Shown: positions 22,138-33,095, counted from the first letter of the stretch. The stretch is 64,000 bases of DNA from Scedosporium boydii (GCA_002221725.1 NJFT01000061.1:124001-188000); one strand, 5' to 3'. The notes: generated from the sequence alone by a model not told the origin. Numbers and translations: made by a program.

Positions 22138-23601
22138 ATGAAATCTCTTGTCAATTTAATAAAAAAATCGTTGCGGCGGCCCCCCTTAATACCGCTTCAG
22201 TTTCCAACTACAGGATTGGCCATCGTGAAGGATTCTGTCATCGTCGAAGAAGAGCAATTTGATGAATTCAAGGCTGGGCAATACTACCCTGTAAACATTG
22301 GCGAGGTCTACGCTTCCAAATACCAGGTCCTTGGTAAATCGGGCTTTGGGGCGACGTCTACCGCGTGGCTCGCCCGCAATCTTCAGTTAGGCCAACCAAG
22401 TCGGGATCAAAGATGAGCCATGAAGCTGACGCCTTTAGGGAACACAAATACGTGGTATTGAAGGTTTTTAGACGGGGAGTGGGCCAGGATGAGATAGACC
22501 TATGCGCGCATCTCGCCAAGGCCAATCCTTCGCATCCAGGCTACCGACATGTCCGGACTGCTCTAGACACATTCAAGCTTGAACGTGACGAAGGGCAACA
22601 CCTCTGTCTTGTGTAGCAGCCAATGTGGGATAACTGGAAAGACATGCTCCTACGAAACCCCACACATCGATTCACGGAGGACCTCTTGAAAGCAGGTTTA
22701 GCTCAGCTGTTTCTTGCTCTCGATTATTTGCATACAGAATGCCATCTCGTCCACACAGGTAGGTCAATCTGTCCTCATTTGTTTCCTACAAGCTCTCACT
22801 GTTTTCCCAGACCTCAAAGCCGACAACATCTTGCAAGAACTGGTCGAGCGGTCAGTACTAGAAGCTTTTACGAAAAACGAACTTGAGACCCCATCGCCGA
22901 GGAAGATCGTGGATGGTGCTACTATCTATGTCTCGAGGCGGTTCGATTTGCTTGACGACTTTGGCGATGTCGTTCTCAGTGACTTTGGGGCTGCCGTTCG
23001 AGGGGATGTGAAGAGAAACCACGGCGCGCAACCGAATGTGTACAGGTCGGCTGAGGTTATGTTGGTGACTGAGTGGAGCTATCCCGTGGATATATGGAAC
23101 TTGGGCGTCATGGTATATCTCAACTTGCAAATTCCTATTCTCGAGGGTGATGGCTTTTACTAACCGCTTTGCGAAAAGATTTGGGACCTTTTTGAGGGCA
23201 GACACCTATGCTACGGGGACGACCCCAAGAAGAACAAATACACCACCCGAGCCCATCTCGCCGAGTTAGTTGGCATACTAGGGCCTCCGCCTCTCAATCT
23301 TCTTCAGAGGGGGGGGCGGAGCATGGAGTTCTTTACTGAAGATGGTACGTAGATTCCTGCTCCAAAGCCGCCCCACAACCTCGATGCCAGATCTACAAAT
23401 GCTAATTCTGGGTTGAAATTAGGAGAATGGAAAGCCGATGTCGACGTGCCTTCCGACATGAGTTTGGAGAATTCGGTAACGCGTTTCGAAGGCGAGAAGA
23501 AGGAGAAATTTCTAACATTCGTAAGGGGGATGCTTCAATGGCGGCCGGAGGATAGGAAGACGGCCGCGCAGCTTCTCAAGGATCCCTGGCTTCGGAGCTA
23601 G
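22138..23601 (+). pseudogene. SRPK-like protein kinase with a single in-frame TAG
   Basis: Exons 22138..22385, 22439..22758, 22811..23112, 23179..23344 and 23423..23601 all join in frame. Splice signals are GTTAGG, GTAGGT, GTATAT (with a perfect TACTAAC branch at 23159) and GTACGT. The kinase fold is complete: glycine loop LGKSGFG, VVLKVF with the ATP lysine, catalytic HTDLKADNI (assembled across an intron), LSDFGAA, YRSAEVML and WNLGVMIWDLFEG, ending MLQWRPEDRKTAAQLL. The only defect is TAG at 22614-22616, between CLV and QPMW, where relatives as I recall them have Gln; this is a CAG to TAG change. The following six bases, CAGCCA, match the leaky-stop consensus CAR-YYA, so readthrough is conceivable. 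Otherwise the product stops before the catalytic loop. Such kinases resemble SR-protein kinases, but substrates of the expanded fungal clade are unknown. Confidence 0.85.
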
Positions 23602-24352
23602 TGAATGAGCACTCTCCTGTCGCATAGTAACCTCTGCTGGTGATCAAGAAACATGTACACAGGTAGAGTGTTGTTAATGACGATGTCGGCTAACATGCCT
23701 CACTCTTGGAGACCTGCATCGACCTGGTCGAAATCTTGGCCAAGTCTCCTGGAAGAATCCTTCCAGATCCTAAAGAGTACCTTAATACTTCGTAATAACT
23801 GCGAAATTGTCCAGCATCGTTCTCAGATCGCACTCTGCTAATTTGAAGGATAAAAGTTCAATGTTGTTCCCATGCACTAATACATCAATTTATGAAGCAC
23901 ACCCAAGGACAGCACAGGTATTTCTAACTTCGAAATGAATGCTCAATACAATTATACGCCGAGGTATAGCCGATATACTTTGTAACGGTGAACAATGTCC
24001 ATTCAAATTGCCGTGCACTGTTAGAGTGGGTCTTCTTCTGTTGCCAGGCAACCGGCACACGCGACCACTCAAAGTAAACAAGGATTGGTGAAGCTCTCTT
24101 GTCTCATATCAACAGTGCCTGCAGCACCTCGACCAAGCTTGGACTCTTCACCTCTCCATCCGAGACTCCAACCTTTCAACGACAACAACCACTCCTACTA
24201 ACCACAGCAGCAAGAGGGCCCGAGGGGAAAACCTATTCTTTCCATCAATGGAATCAGTTTTATTCTAATCTCCCAAGAACGATATTTCGACTCCCTTCTT
24301 ACTTTCCGAGTCCTAATCACCTAGTCAAGCATTCCCATCGATTCTGCCCAAG
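23602..24352. other. Interval with promoter of the BRCT gene and possible debris
   Basis: One stretch (about 23695-23797, plus strand) reads ASLLETCIDLVEILAKSPGR and onward to TAA with normal codon use, but has no start or recognisable domain; it may be a fragment of a lost gene. A minus-strand TACGAAGTA lies at 23786-23794. The remainder is likely promoter and 5' UTR. Confidence 0.35.
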
Positions 24353-27300
24353 ATGGATCCCAATTCACCCCCAAAGCGAATGACCCGCTCCCGGGCAGCC
24401 GCCAAAGCTGGAGAGACGACCACAAGAACCACCAAGATCGTCACAGCTGCGGCCAAGGCGAAGGCCGCTGCCAGCACCGCCAGCAGCTCGACCGCTACTA
24501 CTGCCAGAACGACATCGGCTAAGAGGAAAACCCGGGCCGATGATAATGACCATGAGGACGAAATCGAGGCTACTGCGGCACCTGCTAAGACAGCTCGGCC
24601 TCGAGGCCGACCTAGGAAGGTCGAGGAGCCGGCAGTTGAAGTGAAAGCTCCTGCTTCCAACACCGCTGCGAGAGCTACTAGGACGCGGGTAAAGAAGGCG
24701 GTCGAGCCCGAGCCTGTGGTGGAAGAGCCCGCAAAGCCCAGAAGAGGCCGTCCTAGAAAACCCACAACACAACAAAATGAGGAACCCAAGCCCGAGCCGG
24801 TCAAGACAACCACGCGCTCTCGAGCCGCGTCGACGACAACCACGACGACGACCAAGGCCACAGTCAAGAAGACTGTTACATTCCAGGAGCCGGAGAAGGA
24901 AAATATCGACCCGGTCGCTTCTGCAAAATCTAAGCAAGCAGACCCTAAGCCCGCTACCGGACTTCGAGGTCGTCCGGTGCGGAGGGCTGCAGCTACGGCG
25001 GCTACCGCTTCTACCGCTGCCAGGTCTGCAGCTACCACCACGGCTACGAGGACTACTCGTGCCACCAGAACTACTACACGAGCCGCATCAAAGGCGAGCG
25101 AGAAGCTTCCGTTAAGCCCTAAGAAGATTACCCAGCTTTCCGCCCCTCGAGACTATCCATCAGAAGATGAGCTTGCGGCACCGGAGAAGACGCCTCTTCG
25201 CAAGAGCCATATCAAGCCTCCGGCGTCAAGCGCCCTCGTCAAGGGTAAGAAGGTCGAGATCGCGGCTTGTGCAGAGAAGCAAGCACTGGTTATTAACAAT
25301 GCTGTACCCGAGGAGACGGAACTTACCATGGCTCTCGTCAGCCCTGCCAAACGCCCTCCACCCACGCCCTACAAGGACGCCATGAAGTCTCCTGCCAAGC
25401 GTTCCGATACCGTGCAGCTTCTGTCTACATCGACAGCCAAGGCGGGCGGCAAATCCACCACCGGGTCTGGTACCCCGTTCAAGGCGTCTCTCCTGCAGTC
25501 CCCAGCCAAGCGACCTCCTCCATCCGCACTCAAAGCCGTAGTGCCCTCTTCCCTGCCGAAGCCCGAGCCATCGGCTGCAGCTACCCCTTCTTTCAGGACT
25601 TCCCTTCTGCAGTCACCTGCCAAGCGACCCATGTCGGCTATTAAACTCTCTCTGGTGAGCCAGGATATGGCTCAGACCCCTGCTACCAAGCCCACGATTC
25701 TGTCGACACCGGCTCTTGCTTCCCACGCTAAGCCATCGGAGCTGCTTATGGACGACGATGAGGCTGACATTGACCCACAGCCGGTCCAGCGCAACCTCTT
25801 CGCTCAGCCTCTTCCTAGTCTCAAGTTCCCTGGTCGTCTGTCGGCTGTACTGCCTCGAGACGCTAATCCTGCCCTCGACCTGGAAATGACTACTGTCGAC
25901 GAGGTGACGGAGGATGAGATTTCACTTATTGTGAGCCCTCCTGCAAAGGAGCATGTCAAAGTCGATGAGGCTACCTCTGCCCAAGAGACGGAAGAGGAGT
26001 CTGACAGCACCATTGAGCTTGATGACCACGAGATGACGGATGTCTTTGAGCCCGTCGAAGAACCTCACATCGAGGAGCCAGTTCCGGCTGAGCCCGCAGA
26101 GCAGCAGCCTTTGAGCCCCACTGGCACAACCACCCCTCCCAACTCGCCTCCTAAGAATCTTCTCGGGTATGGTCTTCGTCAGAAGGACCTCAACCCCTTC
26201 CAGGGCCTCGATGACGAGTCGGAGGATGAGCTCACCTCCAGCATCCAGCGCAAGCCTTACCGTAACTCGCGAAGCCCCGTCCGTGCCATCAATACACCTT
26301 CGGCTGGTTCTCGACGCAAGTCTATTGCGCCTTCAGCCTCTGGTGTCGGGTATACGCCTCTCGTGGCCAAGTTTGGTGCCTGGTCCGCTACCGGCCCTGT
26401 GAAGAGGGCCTCCTCCTCTAACAGCCAGCGTATCTCTGAGGAACCCACGGCCAAGCCAACCTTCTTTGAGGACGAAATGTCTGTAAGGAACATGGAGGAT
26501 GTTGAGGACTTTGAGGCTGCCATCGAGGCCGCTATCGATGCGGATATCGCAGCGCTGATAGATCCGGTGTTTGAAGATGTCCCCATCACTGATGAGGACA
26601 TGGCACTCGTTGCTGAGGCTCAGGAGATGTCCCTTCTGGCGCCTGAAGAGGTCGACGAGGTGCTCGCCAACCAGGACGGTGAAGATGAAGATTCTCTATC
26701 CGAGGCTAGCCAGGATTACGGCGACGAGAACCAGGTCCCCGTTGACCCTGCGATCATTGAGTCCCACAGGCAAGCGAGTCCCGCAGTTCCTCCCCAGACC
26801 CCAGCTCGGGTACCAATTGCCAGGGAGTTCCACACCGTGTCCAAGGTGCCCCTGAAGCCCGCGGACGATTCTACCCCCAGCCCTCTCAAGAAGAGGCGCC
26901 ACAGCGTTTCTCGTCTGCCAGTTTCCCGGCCCAGCGGCATCAAGCGAAGCGCTACCGTCATCTCCTACACTCCCACCAAGAGAGATCGGGATCGGTCTAC
27001 CCCCAACACCCCTTCTGGCGATTCGGACCTCTGGTCAACACTGGGCACGCCGCCTCGCAGCCCCCATAAGCACCTCGATCCGGCTCTGCTTAGGGGCGCA
27101 GTGGTCTATGTTGATGTGCACACCAGCGAGGGAGCCGATGCCAGCAGCATCTTTGTCGATTTGCTCACGCAGATGGGAGCTCGCTGCGTGAAGACTTGGA
27201 ACTGGAACTCGCAGGAGACTTCGCGGATTGGAATCACCCACGTCGTGTACAAGGACGGCAGCAAGAGGACCCTTGAGAGGGTTCGCGAGAGCAATGGCGT

Positions 27301-27989
27301 CGTGCAGTGCGTGGGTGTCACCTGGGTTCTTGAGTAAGTTGGGACTTAGCCTCTGAGGCAATTTAATATCAGTTCTAACGATTCTTCTCTCTAGTTGTGA
27401 AAGGGATAATGTCTGGCTCGACGAAGCACCATATAGCATCGACACGAGCCTCGTCCCCCGCGGCGGCGCTCGTCGTAGAAAATCCATGGAGCCCAAAGCC
27501 CTCGCAAATCTCAACGGCACCCTCATTAAAAGCCCCGTCAAGCAAAGCCGCGACACCAAGACGACGCCTAGCACACCTCTCCCTAACCGCCGCGACAGCA
27601 CCGTCTGGATGCGCACCCCTCCCGAGCAACTCGCCGCCCCCCTCGACGGAGAACAGGACGCCGAGGGCGATGATGACGACGACTGGCGACATCTCGCCAT
27701 GCTGACACCCGTTCCTAAGACTCCTGCACCCGACGCCATTGCACGCTACGTGGAGAACATCACGCCCGACACGCCCACCGAGGCTGGCGGGTCTCCTGCC
27801 GATCAGGATCTGTTGATGAGGACGTGTCCGCCTAAGAAGTTGTCGGCTGATGCGTTCAAGGAGTTGGGTCGGGACATGTTTAGTCCTGAAAAGGACCCGC
27901 AGGTGATGATGAGGTTGATGGCGGCGAGGAGGAAGAGTTTGCAGTTTGCGCCTAAGGTGGGGAGTCCGCTCTCCAAGGCTTGGAACTGA
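24353..27989 (+). CDS. BRCT-domain chromatin protein with AT-hooks
   Basis: Exons 24353..27333 and 27395..27989 give 1191 residues. The intron (61 bp) has GTAAGT, a TTCTAACG branch and CTAG, and falls inside the BRCT domain. The N-terminus is basic, Ala/Thr/Arg-rich, with AT-hook cores RPRGRPRK (about residue 84) and RRGRPRK (about 127) and a GLRGRP variant (about 204). Four SPAKR motifs (about residues 330, 346, 383, 421) are potential CDK sites. An acidic middle (about 460-830) is followed by one BRCT domain (about 914-1005: VVYVDVH, IFVDLLTQMGARCVKTW, ITHVVYKDG, VTWVLD). The tail contains several SP/TP sites. Such architecture fits a nuclear DNA- or chromatin-binding protein of the DNA-damage or cell-cycle response, similar in layout to microcephalin-like BRCT proteins. 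The specific orthologue is not assigned. Confidence 0.85.
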
Positions 27990-28654
27990 GTGTGGTGTTT
28001 TCTTGTTTACCTCCTGTGCGGATTACATTACCCTTCGTGGATCTACTTGGTGTGTGGGAGGTTTTGTATGTGTTTTTATACTCAGTCTGGATTACCACGG
28101 ATTCTCTTCCCGCGAACTACTTGGCTCCCTTGGATTCGGTTCTGACGAGAGGAGAATGGACCCTTGTGTTGGCATATTTGTATTGTTTTGTTTTACTTGG
28201 CGTTTTGGGGGGATTGGGAATAGGCATGGTCGGACAGGGTTGTTTTTGAGTTCTTATCAACCAATACTAGATTGTATTCACTTGCATGTGCTAGAGCTGG
28301 AAGTGGGTGAACGTTGGTCTTGGTCATAAGTGATATTCCGAAAGATTGAAACTGCGCTTTTGGCTCGTCCTTGGACGTGGGTCTAATTTTCGCTCCTTTC
28401 TTCCCAAGATAGAGTATGATCGCTGTCCGCTGCGGTGAACTCGAAATGGGGTGGTTAGATGATGCGGATGTCGCTGTCCTTGAAGTCCTCCTGTTTTCCA
28501 CCACTCGCTGGCACTCAGTCGATCGGTGTTGTTTCTCGGTTTAATCCTCGACACACATACGCAGGATAGTCCCCATTCACCCATTTCGACTTCGTTCGTA
28601 TACCCTCGTTCGCGATACGACTCGGAAAGCTTGTAAAAAGATCCTTCAATCCAT
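27990..28654. other. Convergent 3' intergenic region
   Basis: The region lies between the 3' ends of the BRCT gene (+) and the HYPK gene (-), and probably holds both 3' UTRs. No further gene is seen. Confidence 0.6.
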
Positions 28655-29122
28655 CTATACCCTAATCTGCACATATGCCTTCATAGCCGCAACAGCATCG
28701 CCCTCGTGCGCCTTGAGCAGATCCACCGCCTTCGCCTTGGGAAGGTCCAGTTCCTCGACCTAAAAGACCCAGAGTTAGCCAAATGACTAGCTATATATTC
28801 TCCTAAATTCCCGACTCCCCATTCCCCAACAGGACAAAAAGAGAGAGCCTACCAATAACGCAACATCCGCCTGATCCACCTTCACGTTCTTATTCCTAAC
28901 AGGCAGCCCCTTCGCACCAGCCCCGCCGGCACCCGCCGCACCGCCGCCGAGCGATTTCATAGCGGCGCTGACGGCATCCTGGTCGACGTTGCTCGCGGCT
29001 GCGGAGGACTCGTCGCGGGCGTCAAGGTGTGCGAGGGCGTTGGCGGCCTTGCGGTCTTCGGCGGACTTCGCGACGGGGGTCTCCTCCTCCGCGTCGGGGT
29101 TTTGGGTGGGTTTGGCGGTCAT
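28655..29122 (-). CDS. HYPK-like NatA regulatory protein (UBA-like)
   Basis: Exons (minus) 28853..29122 and 28655..28759 give 124 residues; the 93-bp intron has a GTAGGC donor and a TTTTAG acceptor, phase 0. The ATG at 29122 (MTAKPTQNPDAEEE) is chosen over upstream non-ATG extension. The N-terminal half is acidic and disordered, followed by a Gly/Ala-rich linker. The C-terminal 45 residues form the HYPK/NAC-alpha UBA-like domain: VDQADVALLVEELDLPKAKA, then DLLKAHEGDAVAAMKAYVQI. In animals and fungi HYPK binds the N-terminal acetyltransferase NatA (Naa10/Naa15) and modulates it at the ribosome. Short length and the intron make this gene easy to miss. Confidence 0.88.
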
Positions 29123-30106
29123 TGTGTGTGTGGTATGATGGGATTTCAACAAGAAGGTTGTGTTGGTGTTGTGGATGAGATTGTGGAAGACTTGTGGAGG
29201 TGAGGTTGATTAAATGTAGCTATTTTGTAAGGCTGGTTTGGTGGTGGGGTTCTGTGTCTTGGTTTTTGAGGACCCCACATGGGACAGACAAGGCTGTTCA
29301 ATGTTGTTCGCAAAGCTCTCTCGAAAGAGTGTAGCGTAACATATTAACATATTACACACCACACCACTAAAAGCATGCACTATAAGGGTTTAAAGGGATT
29401 CGGTCTCTGTTTTGAGGTCAACCGGGCACGAAAGATGGCGAAGAAATAATTGGCGATAGAGAACAAACTCCGCCCCCAGGCTCTTGGATTCTACTTCTAT
29501 ACAAAAGGAACCTCGCCAAGTTGGTCTGCTCCGAGATTCGGCCTTCACTCAAAGCTTCTTGCGAGATCTTTCGAGAATCCCGGGCCGCTCTTTCTCTCTT
29601 TCCAGACTTCTCAAATACAAGAAGCGCCAATGCTCCTGCCCCGAATCCATTGGCCAATTGCGCCTTCCCAGACACAGAGACACAGAGCTACGAAGTAGCG
29701 AGTCATGCAAAGTAATATGGGCTGGCTGAAACAGCGGAAGGCGTCCCCCACATTTCTAACTAGACCTTCCGCTCTGTCGGTCAGCACCGGTTTAACAAGG
29801 AATTGAGGAAAAGAAAGAGAAAAAAAAAAATTCCACGAATCTGGCTGCTGGTCTCTCCCCAGAGAACTCGATTTCAATTATTCTTCGCCCACTGTCCTAG
29901 ATATTTTTTCCCCTACTCTATATTATTTCCTCATTCTCCCTAAAAGTACATCGTCTTGCGTTGTGTTTCTATTCGTCCTAGTAATCCCATCCGCCTTTTC
30001 ACCTAGAAACCACCTTGCTCCCTTATATCCTCTTCCTCTCTGACTCACTCCATTCTTCACCCTTGACACCCTCAACCACAACCCAATTCCACAGCCCATC
30101 TTCGCA
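29123..30106. other. Divergent promoter region between HYPK and DAHP synthase
   Basis: About 1 kb separating two divergently transcribed genes. It includes one exact TACGAAGTA (29689-29697), a TGACTCA element (30041) and pyrimidine-rich leader sequence before the DAHP synthase ATG. No gene is seen. Confidence 0.6.
30041..30047 (+). promoter_or_regulatory. Gcn4/CPC1-type site TGACTCA upstream of DAHP synthase
   Basis: A perfect palindromic-core TGACTCA lies 60 bp before the start codon of an aromatic amino-acid biosynthesis gene. This is the binding sequence of Gcn4 in yeast and CPC1/CpcA in filamentous fungi, which raise amino-acid biosynthesis genes on starvation. The site is seen; its use is inferred from the family. 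Confidence 0.6.
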
Positions 30107-31606
30107 ATGGCCTCGAAAACAAATCCCGAGGTCCCCGCCTGGACCCCAGACTCCTGGCGCACCAAGCCCATCAAGCATGTCCCCGAATACGCCGATCAAG
30201 CCGCCCTCACCGCCGCCACCACCAAGCTTGCCCGCCTCCCGCCCATCGTGCACCCGCGCGAGATCGTCTCCCTCAAAGCCCACCTCCGCGACGTCGCCCA
30301 AGGAAATGCCTTCCTCCTACAGGGAGGCGATTGCGCCGAGCTCTTCGACTACTGCGAGCAGTCCGCTATCGAGTCCAAGATCAAGCTCCTGCTACAGATG
30401 AGCTTGGTGCTCATCTGGGGTGCCGACAAGCGCGTCGTCAGGATCGGCCGCATGGCGGGGCAGTATGCTAAGCCGCGGAGTAGCCCCATGGAGATGGTCG
30501 ATGGGAAGGAGGTTCCGAGTTTCAAGGGCGACATTATAAATGGGTATCCGATCGAGGAGAGGGTGATTGATGCGGGGAGACTCGTGCAGTACGTTTGGAA
30601 GCCAAAAATGTGAAGCGAGGAAAGGGGGGGATGGAGCACTCACTAACAGGACCTGTGTAGAGCCTACCATCACTCTGCCGCCACGCACAATTACATCCGC
30701 GCCTCTCTCTCGTCCGGCATCGCGGACCTTCACCGACCTCTTGACTGGGGCCTCGGCCACGTCCGCGACCCTACCCTGCGCGCCAAGTACTCGGAAACCG
30801 TCCACTCCATTACCGATATGCTCCGCTTCCTCCACACCATCGGCGCTAATCGCACCGATACGCTCGATACCGTAGACCTCTTCACGAGCCACGAAGGTCT
30901 CGTGCTCGAGTACGAACAGAACCTCACCCGCCTCCTCGAGCGCCCGCGCCTCACCTCATCCCCTTCTACCGGCGAGGTCCCCGAGCCTCCGATCAAGGAA
31001 TACTACGACACGTCAGCCCACTTCCTCTGGATCGGCGACCGCACGCGCCAAATCGATGGAGCCCACGTCGAGTTCTTCCGCGGCATCGCCAACCCCATCG
31101 GCATCAAGGTCGGCCCCACGACCCCCGCCGACGACCTCCTCGTCCTCCTGCGCACCCTCAACCCCACGGCCGAACCGGGAAAAATCACCCTCATCACGCG
31201 CTATGGTGCCTCGCGCGTCCGCGACCTCCTCCCCCAGCACATCCGCGCCGTCGAGTCGAGTGAGTACCGCCGCTGCGTCGTCTGGCAGTGCGATCCCATG
31301 CACGGCAACACCATGTCCACGCCCTCCGGTGTCAAGACCCGCCAGTTCGCCGACATCTTCTCCGAGCTACGCGAGACGCTTGACATTCACCGGCGCGAGG
31401 GAAGCTACTTGGGCGGCGTGCACTTGGAACTCACGGGAGATGCCGTCACCGAGTGTCTGGGCGGCGGAGAGAACTTGGACGAGGATGATCTGAGCACCAA
31501 TTATACGAGTTTCTGCGATCCGCGGTTGAATGAGAAGCAGGCGCTTGAGCTGGCGTTTTTGATTGCGGATCATTACAGGCAGGAAAGGAAGCCGCTCCCA
31601 ATTTGA
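30107..31606 (+). CDS. Class II (plant-type) 3-deoxy-7-phosphoheptulonate synthase
   Basis: Exons 30107..30588 and 30661..31606 give 475 residues; the 72-bp intron (GTACGT, CACTAAC branch, TGTAG) restores LVQAYHHSAAT. The enzyme condenses phosphoenolpyruvate and erythrose 4-phosphate, the entry step of the shikimate pathway. Class II signatures are present: LLQGGDCAELFDYC, RIGRMAGQYAKPRS with the PEP-binding arginines, FKGDIINGY, the TSHEGLVLEYE block, HFLWIGDRTR, and the metal-site Cys/His/Glu residues in CDPMHGN and HLELTG. Length is normal for the fungal and plant type, which is unrelated in sequence to yeast Aro3/Aro4. Neurospora carries a class II enzyme (aro-8) of this kind. A TGACTCA upstream suggests cross-pathway control. 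Confidence 0.95.
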
Positions 31607-32052
31607 GGTGAGGGGGAGAGTCGGAGTGGGGAGGGTTGGTCTAGATTGAGGGAATGAATTTGATTGGCGATGATACTCGTGAATGATGAGGTATGAGCAA
31701 GACGGGATCAGGGAGGAATTGCAGGCATCCATTGGGTTACTTTTTTTTCTTTTAGAGAGATTTCCTTTTTGAATTTTTTTCGTTCAAGAATAGAGAGTAT
31801 TGATATCCCGCTCTTACTCGATGAAAGTTTTTGCTTTTTGCTTTCAAATGGCTTTCTGAAATTCAGGTATCAAGGCTATGTTCGTAGAGACGCCCACTTT
31901 GGCGAATAATCATTTCTCATCTCATCTCTTTTTGTACGAACGAACCGGAGTAAACCCATCCTTCTCAACTCTTAAATCTTGCCGACTCTTCTATTGCGCA
32001 TAAAACCACCGCTCACAAACCCATCTCGTCCCGCTTCGTCGTGAGATGACCC
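31607..32052. other. Convergent 3' intergenic region
   Basis: Between the stop codons of DAHP synthase (+) and the epimerase (-). It has T-rich tracts (31741-31790) consistent with 3' UTR sequence and no gene. Confidence 0.6.
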
Positions 32053-33095
32053 TCAATTGGCATAAAACGTCTGACCACCCTCAAAGACATCACCCTTCTC
32101 CAACTTAGTCCACGACCGAACGCTACCAGCCTCGACGCAAATCATGTTCTTCCAGCCATCCTTGGGCTCGAAATCGCCCATGCCGGCGGCCTTGTCGACC
32201 CAGGGGTTCCAGACGACGACGTCGGGAAGGTTGTCGCGGACGAGGGTGACGGTGGGCTTGCCGGACTCGACGACGCGGACGGGGTCCTTGGGATCGGTCT
32301 CGGGGTTGTAGACGCGGTCGGTCTCGCCAGTGATGGTGACGGGCCCGGATTGGGTCTTGGTTTGGGGCCCGTCCACCTTGTCGAGGAAGGAGCTATTTTC
32401 GAGGCCGGTGACTTCGGTGGCGGAAATGTCCTGTAGAACGGATTGGTTAGTTCTCTGGTTGTTTTGCCCATCTTTCCCTTCTGTTATTAGCCATTGAGTA
32501 GGGAGGAAGAAGCCCGTACCTTGACCCTGAGGTAAGTGTGAAGCAAAACCTGCGACTCAAAAGCCTCCTCACCCTCATTGCTAACCACAAGCGCCGTGCT
32601 CAACGATCCAGGGCTCAAAGTAACGCTGTAGACAAGTCCAAACGCATATCCCCACTTCGCCTTCCAATCTTCGCCAAGCGTACCGGAGCTCAAACCGAAA
32701 TCAAGCTTCACCGAGCCCTCAGCGGCATCATCACCGCCCTCGCTCGTGCTCTTACCCAAAAACTCCCACTTGGAATTACGCGCGAAGCCGTGCTGGGGCA
32801 GCGAGGCGGTGGCCGCGTGTCCGGGAGCGGTGCCGAAGACGGGGAAGACGAGGGGGATGCCGCCGCGGACGGGCTTGGAGCCGTCGAGCTTGGCGCCGGT
32901 GGAGAGCCAGAGCTTCTCGGCGCCGGAGCCGTCCTTCCAGCTGATGACGGTGGCGCCGTGGAGGAGCACCTCGACGGAGTCGCCGGTGGGGAGGACGGCG
33001 GAAACGCGGGTGTTGTCGTGGGAAGTGGTTATTTGGGCTTGAGGGGGGAGGCCGGGAGTGGTGGCCAGGGCGGCGGGGCGGTTGGGGCGGTCCAT
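32053..33095 (-). CDS. Glucose-6-phosphate 1-epimerase
   Basis: Exons (minus) 32520..33095 and 32053..32430 give 317 residues; the 89-bp intron has GTACGG/CTACAG boundaries in phase 0. The ATG at 33095 (MDRPNRPAAL) begins the conserved length; the longer open frame upstream is Ser/Pro/Phe-rich leader sequence. The galactose-mutarotase fold is clear: LLHGATVISW, VRGGIPLVFPVFG (76-88), QHGFARNSKWEF (101-112), the catalytic-type His in LLHTYLRV (H186) and the Glu in MICVEAGSV (E292), with VVWNPW between. This is the D-hexose-6-phosphate mutarotase family of yeast YMR099C, which interconverts alpha and beta glucose 6-phosphate in the cytosol. Confidence 0.93.

Noticed and set aside
22386..22438. 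Second stop (TGA at 22414) as a lesion in the first kinase
   Set aside because: It lies in a 53-bp intron with GT-AG ends and a GCTGAC branch; removal restores LQEHKYVVLKVF.
24325..25065. 246-codon minus-strand open frame antisense to the BRCT gene
   Set aside because: It is a shadow of the Ala/Thr/Arg-rich sense frame; its Val/Ala-rich translation is compositional and has no domain.
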